Shown here in pieces: positions 1 through 6,322 of a stretch of 7,711 bases of DNA; within the stretch, counting starts at the first letter, position 1; the number at the start of each line of letters is the position of its first letter. The DNA comes from Flavobacteriales bacterium UBA1112 (lineage in GTDB: Bacteria > Bacteroidota > Bacteroidia > Flavobacteriales_D > Sanyastnellaceae). A program made the translations under genes and the position numbers. The DNA lies in assembly GCA_002313415.1 (NCBI GenBank), contig DCBH01000136.1, positions 1 through 7,711 of the forward strand. The letters are read 5' to 3'. Below the pieces are notes generated by a model that ran no database searches, was not told where the DNA came from, and was given only the letters and a program-made list of their open reading frames with translations.

Positions 1-683
1 GCATTGGTGAATTTGGCATCCATCCCTTGTTCCAAAAGTTTCGTGAGCACGTCTAGATGACCTCCCTTCGATGCATACAACCACCCATTGTTGCCATCTG
101 CATCCAAATCGGACAATGACAGTCCGTAGGGCTCAAAATAGTCGGAAAGCCCAAAGTCGGTCATGAATGGTGCGACCAAAAGCAGAGCGTGTGCACCGGT
201 GCGATTTCTCTCTTCTGCGGGATCTGCTCCTTTCGAGATGATGTAGTCGTACAATTCGAGGTTGGTTTGGCCCGTGACCGCGGAAAAGTTCAGCAGTGAA
301 TAACCATGCTCATCGACAATGTCGAACCTCGCTCCACGACGTTCCAGTTCCTTCATGAAGGACAGGTTGTCTTTGTAGGCCGCCCAAAACACGTAATTCC
401 GTTCATCATGAGTCAACTTATTGACTCCATTCCCCTCAAATTCCAAGAGATATTCCAAAACATCAGGCGTCGCTTCCTCGATCAAGGCCCAACTCATTGC
501 ATCGAAGTTGTATTGATCCAAAGCAGTGGCATCATGGCCGGCCTCAACTCGTTCTCGAACTTCCTGTAAAGTTGGCTGGGTCTTCCAAAACTCTCGATCC
601 AGAAGTTCATTGTCAACCTGGCCGATGCAGGCGGCGGAAGCAAGCATTCCTGCGAGAGATAAAATTCTAAACATCCGAGTCAT
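1..683 (-). CDS. Exported ankyrin-repeat protein, partial (C-terminus outside window)
   Basis: The reverse strand is open from an ATG at 683 to the window edge, giving 227 complete codons with no stop. Residues 1-22 look like a signal peptide (hydrophobic ILSLAGMLASAACIGQ). The cysteine at 19 lacks a good lipobox, so ordinary signal peptidase cleavage is at least as likely as lipidation; an in-frame ATG at 674 is an alternative start. After a short helical lead (EFWKTQPTLQEVRERVEAG, 31-49) come degenerate ankyrin units: DVLEYLLEFEGNGVNKLTHD (about 74-93), NLSFMKELERRGARFDIVDE followed by HGYSLLNFSAVTGQ (about 106-139), LYDYIISKGADP (144-155), and DADGNNGWLYASKGGHLDVL then KLLEQGMDA (194-223). 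Ankyrin repeats bind proteins; the partner is unknown. The export signal places the protein in the periplasm or outer envelope, unlike the usual cytoplasmic ankyrin protein. It lies 125 bp downstream of the cysteine-rich repeat gene on the same strand, so co-transcription is possible. Family call is confident, role unknown. Confidence 0.85.
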   Translation of the reverse strand, partial: MTRMFRILSLAGMLASAACIGQVDNELLDREFWKTQPTLQEVRERVEAGHDATALDQYNFDAMSWALIEEATPDVLEYLLEFEGNGVNKLTHDERNYVFWAAYKDNLSFMKELERRGARFDIVDEHGYSLLNFSAVTGQTNLELYDYIISKGADPAEERNRTGAHALLLVAPFMTDFGLSDYFEPYGLSLSDLDADGNNGWLYASKGGHLDVLTKLLEQGMDAKFTN

Positions 684-744
684 GATTGTGCTTTGTGGGA
701 ATTGCATCGGCTTACGGAACCCATCCAATGATAAGATTGTGAAA

Positions 745-765
745 CCAATTGCTTGTGACAATTGG
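745..765. repeat. Perfect 7-bp inverted repeat (CCAATTG / CAATTGG) in spacer
   Basis: CCAATTG at 745-751 and CAATTGG at 759-765 are exact reverse complements separated by a 7-base loop. The element lies about 44 bases past the stop of the cysteine-rich repeat gene and about 60 bases before the start of the ankyrin gene. Read on the minus strand it is followed only by TTT and then mixed bases, so it would be a weak intrinsic terminator at best. It could equally be an operator for the ankyrin gene. A sequence resembling the Bacteroidota -7 box (TATCATTG against TAnnTTTG) lies at 726-733 on the minus strand, 43 bases before the ATG, but no TTG sits at the expected upstream spacing. Confidence 0.5.
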
Positions 766-808
766 GAGCGAAGGCTTCAATGAAGTTCAGCATCGGCACC
801 CCCCACCG

Positions 809-1987
809 TTAGAAGCAGTCCTCGCCGAACGAAGAAAGGAATATGAGCAAGTCATTGGTCGCTACGGCTCCGTCCTGGTCAAAATCTGCAGGACAAGAGC
901 TCGTCCCAAAGGTGCACGTACCGTTATCCATGGTGGCATTGGGGTTAAAATTCAGGGCATCAACATAGGTACATCCGAAGAGTTCACAGGAATTCCATTC
1001 GCAACTTCCGTCATCCGTATTGGCGATTGCCACAAAGTTGCAGGCGTTGCTGTAAGTGCAACCCAGCAGTTCACAGGAGCTGTTCCAATATGGATTCATC
1101 GCAGGATCACCCAGCATAGAACCTTCGACCCAGATGGTTTCACACTCCGACTGGCTGGTATACGCCACATCGTGCGTGACCGGATTGTAGCAATAAGGAA
1201 TTTGACACTCTCCACAATCGTCGGACACTCCGCACGTTCCGTCGTCTTCGGACGCGAGATAGTTAAAATTACACGCCGTCACATCTGTACAGCCGGGCAC
1301 AGAAGAACATGCTTGATTCCAATAGGGATTGCCAGGATTGTCTGGCAAGATGACAGACTCATTGGGTCCTGCAACTGCTTCATCAGCCACGTCAACAAAC
1401 GTCACAGAATGTGTGATGAAATTGTAGATGTACGCCTGATGGCAGTCTCCGCAATCGTCCACCAGCGCTGAGCCATTGACTACACCCGCACAATCCGTGC
1501 ATGATTCATTCCAATAAGGATTCATCGCTTGGTCGCTCAACATGGCCGTTCCCACCCAGATGTTGTTACAGTCGTTTTGACCGATGTAGTCTACCTCATG
1601 AGTTACAGGATTGTAGCAGTACGGGACTTGGCAATCTCCGCAGTCGTCGGTCATTCCACACGTTCCGTCGTCTTCTGAGGCGAGGTAATTGAAGTTGCAA
1701 GCAGTCACGTCGGTGCAACCAGGAACGGATGTGCAGGAGCCGTTCCAGTAAGGATTGCCCGGGTGATCAGGCAAAATCACGGCCTCGTTGGGCCCTGCTA
1801 CCGCGTCCTCCGCAACATCGACAAATGTCACTGAATGCGTGATGAAGTTGTAGATGTATGCCTGCTGACAATCTCCACAGTCGTCAATGAGGGCAGAACC
1901 ACCGTCAATGCCTGCACAGTCAACCTGGGCATGGACACCACCAGAAATAAATAAGAGTACAGTGGCTATGAGTGTCAAATGTTTCAT
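809..1987 (-). CDS. Secreted cysteine-rich tandem-repeat protein with dockerin-like C-terminal calcium loop
   Basis: A 392-residue protein. The ATG at 1987 is preferred to the upstream in-frame ATG at 2053 because residues 1-21 form a clean signal peptide (MKHLTLIATVLLFISGGVHAQ minus the last residue, cut near AQ), while the 22 extra residues are charged. The mature part carries 32 cysteines. Residues 23-164 and 165-306 are a tandem duplication. Each copy holds two modules that open with DDCG(D/E)CQ or DDCGDCH and close with NPYWNxxC (35-85, 114-163, 177-227, 256-305) and one GCTDVTACNF...DDGTC module (90-110, 232-252). Two further GCT modules follow at 309-329 and 338-358; the last has Leu345 where the others have Cys. 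The tail (365-391) has the calcium-loop pattern DxDxDGxVxxxD (D368, D370, D372, D379) then LLIFLSSFG. GCT modules and such tails are common in exported marine Flavobacteriales proteins, usually without assigned function. No T9SS sorting domain is present. A structural, adhesive or matrix role is a guess. Confidence 0.85.
   Translation of the reverse strand: MKHLTLIATVLLFISGGVHAQVDCAGIDGGSALIDDCGDCQQAYIYNFITHSVTFVDVAEDAVAGPNEAVILPDHPGNPYWNGSCTSVPGCTDVTACNFNYLASEDDGTCGMTDDCGDCQVPYCYNPVTHEVDYIGQNDCNNIWVGTAMLSDQAMNPYWNESCTDCAGVVNGSALVDDCGDCHQAYIYNFITHSVTFVDVADEAVAGPNESVILPDNPGNPYWNQACSSVPGCTDVTACNFNYLASEDDGTCGVSDDCGECQIPYCYNPVTHDVAYTSQSECETIWVEGSMLGDPAMNPYWNSSCELLGCTYSNACNFVAIANTDDGSCEWNSCELFGCTYVDALNFNPNATMDNGTCTFGTSSCPADFDQDGAVATNDLLIFLSSFGEDCF
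1070..1495 (-). repeat. Tandem duplication, second copy (142 codons)
   Basis: Encodes residues 165-306 of the cysteine-rich protein. It aligns without gaps to residues 23-164; by eye 111 of 141 residues match (about 79%), with the first 88 residues much better conserved than the last 53. The unit boundary is defined by the recurring DCAG start and NPYWNxSC end. Confidence 0.85.
1496..1921 (-). repeat. Tandem duplication, first copy (142 codons)
   Basis: Encodes residues 23-164 of the cysteine-rich protein. Codons differ from the second copy at many silent positions: in DDCGDC, four of six codons use a different third base. The duplication is therefore old and kept by selection on the protein, not a recent slippage product. 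Confidence 0.85.
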
Positions 1988-2178
1988 GTTGAATGATAAA
2001 ATTGAGTGGATTTCTGCAGAACGGAGCACAAAAATCTCGTGATTTTTATGCAAATTCCATCCCCTTTTCGGGTTATTTCGAATCGTTCTAAATAAAAATA
2101 CCCTTTTTGGGGGAGGGTCCCACCTTTGTGTCTGTGACCATTTTTGCTCTCGATTCCAAAACCTTCTTTTCTGCGAAC
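1988..2178. promoter_or_regulatory. Divergent intergenic region between repeat gene and HmuY/receptor operon
   Basis: This AT-rich 191-bp stretch separates two divergently transcribed units, so promoters for both must lie here or in the overlapping 5' regions. No full match to the Bacteroidota promoter pattern (TTG, about 19 bases, TAnnTTTG) was found. Near matches to the -7 box are CACCTTTG (2121-2128) and CATTTTTG (2139-2146) on plus, and GATTTTTG on minus just inside 2053, none with a well-spaced -33 element. Short symmetric elements are TTATTT/AAATAA (2073-2078 and 2090-2095) around TTCGAA (2077-2082), and CCCTTTTTGGG (2101-2111). Any of these could be an operator, for example for iron- or haem-responsive control, but none is a recognisable Fur box. 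Confidence 0.45.
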
Positions 2179-3045
2179 ATGCGCATTTTTTTAACCTACA
2201 TCGCGCTTTTGGCCACTTTGCAAGCCTCCGCTCAAAGTGCCCAAGACATGCAATCCATTCGCTCCATGTGTGGATGCCACGAAGTCACCTTTGCCTTCGC
2301 TGAAACCTTCAGTCCAGACACGGGATATGAATTTCATGACAACTACAGCGCAAGCGCCTTAGAGTGGGTTCAAATGGTCAGTGACCAGGGTGACCTCATG
2401 CAGCTGCAGCACATTTTGGTTTTTGGTCAAGGTCAGATCGTCAAGCACTGGCGCCAAGACTGGACCTACGAGCCAGACGAATCGATGATGTACAACCAAG
2501 GTCGCACTTGGACTTTTGTCAAAAACGACCCTCTTGAGGTCGCTGGACGTTGGTCTCAGAGCGTATTTCAAGTGGATGACAGCCCCCGATATTCAGCCAT
2601 TGGGACATGGATTCACGCAGATGGCAAGCACTATTGGGAGGCCGAATCTCGTACCCCACTCCCCCGCCGGGAGTATACCAAACGTTCTGACTACGATGTC
2701 ATGGATCGCTTAAATCGCCATGAAATCTTGGCCACCGGATGGGTGCATGAGTCTGACAACAAAAAAATCCTGCTCGACGGAGAACAAGAGGTGCTGATTG
2801 CAGAGGAGAAGGGTCGCAACACGTACACCCGTGTTGCAGACGAAAAATGCCAAGCCGCTCTTGATTATTGGGAGGAATACAATCCCTTTTGGAGAGCCGT
2901 TCGCGCTGAATGGGCAACCCATTACACTGCCGAAAACGCCCAACTCAATTTGAAGAGTAAGGTGGAGGGCAAGCCCCTTTACGTGCACTTCATGTCTCAC
3001 CCCACATCCGAAATTTCTAGCCTCGTACAATCCTTCATAGAATGA
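2179..3045 (+). CDS. DUF6607 family exported protein
   Basis: A 288-residue protein. The start at 2179 is chosen over the in-frame ATG at 2107 because it begins a standard signal peptide (MRIFLTYIALLATLQASAQ, cut near residue 19); the 24 extra residues are not signal-like. The body matches what I recall of DUF6607: an early MCGCHEVTFAFAETFS block (30-45), LEWVQ (61-65), KHWRQDW (89-95), VDDSPRY (132-138), PLPRREYTKRSDY (160-172), NRHEI (179-183) and EKGRNTYTRV (210-219). The protein is rich in Trp and Tyr, with few cysteines (31, 33, 224). Length fits the family, which is known from Bacteroidota and some marine proteobacteria and has no assigned biochemical role. It is the first gene of the operon and overlaps the HmuY-like gene by ATGA, which points to a shared process, probably uptake of the same ligand. 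The family call is from memory of the conserved blocks; the function is unknown. Confidence 0.78.
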   Translation: MRIFLTYIALLATLQASAQSAQDMQSIRSMCGCHEVTFAFAETFSPDTGYEFHDNYSASALEWVQMVSDQGDLMQLQHILVFGQGQIVKHWRQDWTYEPDESMMYNQGRTWTFVKNDPLEVAGRWSQSVFQVDDSPRYSAIGTWIHADGKHYWEAESRTPLPRREYTKRSDYDVMDRLNRHEILATGWVHESDNKKILLDGEQEVLIAEEKGRNTYTRVADEKCQAALDYWEEYNPFWRAVRAEWATHYTAENAQLNLKSKVEGKPLYVHFMSHPTSEISSLVQSFIE

Positions 3046-4292
3046 ATCACTTCTTTACTCCGTTTCGAATTGCCTTTGCGGCGAGCGCATTGATTGCAAT
3101 CTCATCAGAGTCCGCCGCACAGGAAATTGTGTACGACGACTTCACCATGAATCCCGGTTACGAAAACATGGTGTACTACAGCGTAGATTCCGGAGTCGCT
3201 GGAACAGCGATCATGGCGAGCTGGGATTTGGCTTTCGATGTTCGCCCTATGGGTGGGACCGCATTGATTAATTCGGGCCAAGGGATGTCCCTCTTTCCAG
3301 CAGGGGCACTCGGCGATTGGGATGTCATTGACGACACATTTGCAGACAATGCGGGAGCGATCGTGCCTTTTCAAAATGGCACGGCTTACTGGTCACAAGG
3401 CGCCTTTTCTGAGGGTGGCGACGGAAGCTTTGATCTTGGTTGGGGTGTCTACGACATCGTGACCCATACCATTGCGTCTGACAAGATGTATGTCATCTCT
3501 CTCCCCGATGGCACGTGGAAGAAGTTTGCTTTGCTCTCCTTGGTTTCAGGCGTCTATACGTTCCAGTGTGCCAATCTCGATGGTACAGACTTTTTTGAAG
3601 ACCAAGTTGCCAAATCCAACTACCTCGGAAAGATTCACGCCTTCTACAACTTAACCAACCAAGAGGAATTGGACTTGGAGCCAGCCTCCGAATGGGACAT
3701 GTTGTTTATCAGGTATGTCGAAGAAATCCAGCCCGGCGTCAATTACGGCGTTACAGGTGCCTTAACCCATCCATCAGTTCGCGTTCAGGAAGAAAATGGT
3801 CTGGCAGATCCTTTCGTGGATGGTGCGATTGATGTCAGCGCCATGACAGATTCCATCAACGCAATTGGGTACGACTGGAAAAGCTACGGCGGAGGTTCCT
3901 TCACTGTTCTTGATGACCGTTGCTACTTTGTCGAATCTGTCACTGGAGCCCAGTGGCGTTTGGTCTTTACAGGATTTGATGGGTCCATGACAGGAAACGT
4001 CGAACTTGGAAAAATCCTCGTTTCCGGGGCGGACGTCTCCGAGTCACCTGCTCCTGCCTTGACTTCTCATCTTTTCCCCAACCCGGCGACCTCTGGGACT
4101 GACGTGAATTTGACGTGTGAATCTAGCATGTCGCAAATCACCGTATGGAGCATCAACGGCCAACGAGTCGCGGACGTCGCTGCCCGGGGCCAGTCCATCA
4201 CTCTGTCTACCGCAGCAATGGAGCCCGGCATGTATTTGGTTGAGGTCCAATCATTCTTGGGTAGAGAAGTCATTCGCCTCACCGTCCAATGA
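3042..4292 (+). CDS. HmuY-like ligand-binding protein with T9SS type A C-terminal sorting domain
   Basis: A 416-residue protein. Residues 1-27 are a signal peptide ending ESAAQ. The N-terminal part has the HmuY-type strand pair WDLAFDVRPMGG (61-72) and INSGQGMSLFP (76-86). The second half carries WDMLFIRY (218-225), VTGALTHPSVRV (237-248), GYDWKSY (276-282), CYFVES (294-299) and WRLVFTGFDG (305-314), the order expected of the HmuY fold. HmuY proteins bind haem at the cell surface and pass it to a TonB-dependent receptor. Residues 344-416 are a T9SS sorting domain: FPNPAT (345-350), ITVWSINGQRV (366-376) and EPGMYLVEV (394-402). Export through T9SS, with release or surface attachment, is therefore predicted; the classical Porphyromonas HmuY is instead a lipoprotein. 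The gene overlaps its neighbours by ATGA at both ends (3042-3045 and 4289-4292). The haem ligand is inferred from the family; other porphyrins or small ligands remain possible. Confidence 0.82.
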   Translation: MNHFFTPFRIAFAASALIAISSESAAQEIVYDDFTMNPGYENMVYYSVDSGVAGTAIMASWDLAFDVRPMGGTALINSGQGMSLFPAGALGDWDVIDDTFADNAGAIVPFQNGTAYWSQGAFSEGGDGSFDLGWGVYDIVTHTIASDKMYVISLPDGTWKKFALLSLVSGVYTFQCANLDGTDFFEDQVAKSNYLGKIHAFYNLTNQEELDLEPASEWDMLFIRYVEEIQPGVNYGVTGALTHPSVRVQEENGLADPFVDGAIDVSAMTDSINAIGYDWKSYGGGSFTVLDDRCYFVESVTGAQWRLVFTGFDGSMTGNVELGKILVSGADVSESPAPALTSHLFPNPATSGTDVNLTCESSMSQITVWSINGQRVADVAARGQSITLSTAAMEPGMYLVEVQSFLGREVIRLTVQ

Positions 4293-6322
4293 CCGATTTG
4301 GGGTTGAAATCCCTAGGAGTTTTATGCCTTTTGGCTGGCATACTGAGTACACCAGCCATCGGACAAATTGCACCCAAGGATACCGTTCAGAAGAGTTGGT
4401 TTGTCGACATCGACGAAGCCGTGGTCACAGGGGAGCGCACAGCTGTCAAGGCCCAAGATGCCATGCGTGTGGTAAAGAAACTCGACCTCGGAGAGGTCGT
4501 ATACGGTACATCACAAACCCTTCGAGAGGCCCTGCGACTTCAAAACGGAGTGCGGCTCTCACAAGATTTGGCGCTTGGAACAGGGATCTCTCTGAACGGA
4601 CTGGGAGGACTGAATGTCCAAATACTCCTTGATGGCGTTCCATTGGTAGGCCGCCTGGGTGGCAACATCGATTTGGGCCAGATTCGATTGGACAACATCG
4701 ATCGCATCGAAATTGTCGAGGGGCCGCTTGCTGTGGAATATGGCACACACTCCTTGGCAGGCACCATTCAACTCATCAGCAAACGAGGTGGCACTCCCGA
4801 AACGACATTGACAAGCTCGGTGCAATATGAAAGCGTGGGAGACTACACTCAAAGTGCAGGATTCAGATGGAAAGGCAAAAGAGCCAACACAACCTTGAAC
4901 CTGTCTCATCACGCCTTTGATGGATGGTCCACGAGCGACCCTACTCTTGACTGGATCAGCGATTTTGTTGCAGACAGCGGCAGAGTATCAACTTGGAACC
5001 CAAAGCGTCAAGGCCAAGTCAACCTTCAAACCATTTGGACGGGAGACTCATGGACCTTGACACCCCAAATCATGGCCATGGGTGAGCGCATTGTCAATCG
5101 CGGAGTTCCCCGAGGACCCTATGAAGACATGGCTTTGGATGACATGTATCAAACTTTGCGGCTCCTGCCTTCTCTCCGTGCCAAGTCCTATGGAGAGGAT
5201 GGTCTGCGCTGGGACATCTTGGCCTCTTGGCAACACTTTTCTCGCCGAAAAGAGGGAACGGTCGTGGATTTGACAACTTTGGAAAGCACTCCTCAAGGGC
5301 CAGAGCAACAGGATACAACCCGTGTCGTCGCCGCGATGACACGTGGTACAAGGCACATGGTTCTTTCGGATAGAATAACATTACGCAGTGGCTGGGACAT
5401 CCATCACGAGACGTACAGCTCGGGACGAATTGAACAAGGTCAAAAAACAATGCTCGATGCTGCAGCGTTCGCTTTGGTGACCCAAACTTTGCTCAACGTG
5501 GAAGCTCAATACGGCTTGCGTCTAGCCAACAACTCAGCGTTTGCCCCCCCTCCCCCTTTGCCGAGTGCAAACATCCTCGTCAAATGGGGAGAACATCGAT
5601 TCCGTGGGGCATATGCCCGTGGGTTTCGTGCTCCCACCTTGAAAGAATTGCACTTTAGGTTTGTCGACGTCAACCACCAGATTTTTGGAAATGACTCTCT
5701 CACGGCCGAATCTTCAAATTACGCCGAAGCCAGTTGGTCTTGGTCACATGAAAGCCTTGAATTGCGTGGTCGTGCTTTTGTGAATTCGGTGAAAGACCGC
5801 ATATCCCTTGTGGATCAATTGGATGGCACGTTTCGCTATGAAAACATCAGCACTTTTTACGCGCAAGGATTCGCAATGGATTTCAGCCATCAACTTGACC
5901 CATTGACGCTTCAAGGCGGATTCTTGCTGACGGGAAGAAAACAACAACTCTCGACCGATGGTGAGCAGTCTAAAATGTTGTACACCCCTGAATGGACCGG
6001 ATCAGTGACTTTAAACTTGTCCGACGCGTTGTCATTGAATGCCAATTGCAAGCACAATGGCAGTCAGCCTCGTTACGTCAGCGATGGAGATGAGGGCACT
6101 GTCTTGAGAAAATCTCAACCGTACACCATGATAGACCTACAAGCCCAGTGGAAATGGGACAATGAAAGCCGAATTCAAGTGGGGGTGAACAACCTTTTGG
6201 ACGTCACCAATGTGGACATTGTTGGAGGAGGGGGCGCGCACAGTTCAGGAAACAGCTGGATTGCATGGGGTCGCAGTTACGTGGTAACAGTGTCTCACCA
6301 ATTCCAATTCACAAAGCGATGA
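4289..6322 (+). CDS. TonB-dependent outer-membrane receptor, haem-receptor-like (HmuR/BtuB type)
   Basis: A 677-residue receptor. The start at 4289 gives a signal peptide (about 1-25, ending PAIG) and overlaps the preceding stop. A TonB-box-like EAVVTGER lies at 43-50. The plug domain spans about 55-165, with LREALRLQNGVRL (78-90), ILLDGVPLVGRLGGNIDL (112-129), IDRIEIVEGPLAVEYG (137-152) and GTIQLISKR (158-166). The remainder is a beta-barrel ending in YVVTVSHQFQF near the C-terminus. There is no N-terminal carboxypeptidase-like domain, so this is not a SusC-type glycan receptor. The barrel contains FRAP (446-449) followed by KELH and VNHQIFGNDSL, with His455 and His463. Haem receptors such as HmuR carry a FRAP/YRAP box, a histidine and an NPDL-like box in this order; here the second box is GNDSL. 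It would import its ligand into the periplasm using TonB energy, fed by the flanking HmuY-like proteins. Haem is the likeliest substrate; cobalamin or another chelate cannot be excluded. Confidence 0.9.
   Translation: MTDLGLKSLGVLCLLAGILSTPAIGQIAPKDTVQKSWFVDIDEAVVTGERTAVKAQDAMRVVKKLDLGEVVYGTSQTLREALRLQNGVRLSQDLALGTGISLNGLGGLNVQILLDGVPLVGRLGGNIDLGQIRLDNIDRIEIVEGPLAVEYGTHSLAGTIQLISKRGGTPETTLTSSVQYESVGDYTQSAGFRWKGKRANTTLNLSHHAFDGWSTSDPTLDWISDFVADSGRVSTWNPKRQGQVNLQTIWTGDSWTLTPQIMAMGERIVNRGVPRGPYEDMALDDMYQTLRLLPSLRAKSYGEDGLRWDILASWQHFSRRKEGTVVDLTTLESTPQGPEQQDTTRVVAAMTRGTRHMVLSDRITLRSGWDIHHETYSSGRIEQGQKTMLDAAAFALVTQTLLNVEAQYGLRLANNSAFAPPPPLPSANILVKWGEHRFRGAYARGFRAPTLKELHFRFVDVNHQIFGNDSLTAESSNYAEASWSWSHESLELRGRAFVNSVKDRISLVDQLDGTFRYENISTFYAQGFAMDFSHQLDPLTLQGGFLLTGRKQQLSTDGEQSKMLYTPEWTGSVTLNLSDALSLNANCKHNGSQPRYVSDGDEGTVLRKSQPYTMIDLQAQWKWDNESRIQVGVNNLLDVTNVDIVGGGGAHSSGNSWIAWGRSYVVTVSHQFQFTKR

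Noticed and set aside
306..783. Two short plus-strand open frames over the ankyrin gene
   Set aside because: They overlap the ankyrin coding region on the opposite strand, whose translation is clearly a real repeat protein; the short frames show no recognisable features.
749..1471. Long open frame (240 codons) on the plus strand opposite the cysteine-rich gene
   Set aside because: It lies antisense to a protein with a signal peptide and clear repeat modules; its translation shows no domain or signal and its length follows from the repeated codon pattern below it.
2101..2111. CCCTTTTTGGG as an intrinsic terminator or Fur site
   Set aside because: The stem is only three pairs and it lies in a divergent promoter region where no transcript is expected to end; it does not resemble a Fur box.
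2107..2178. Upstream in-frame start for the DUF6607 protein
   Set aside because: The added residues would displace a well-formed signal peptide from the N-terminus; the start at 2179 is better.
2266..2280. MCGCHE in the DUF6607 protein as a c-type haem attachment site
   Set aside because: The spacing is CxCH, not CxxCH, and I recall the histidine not being constant in the family.
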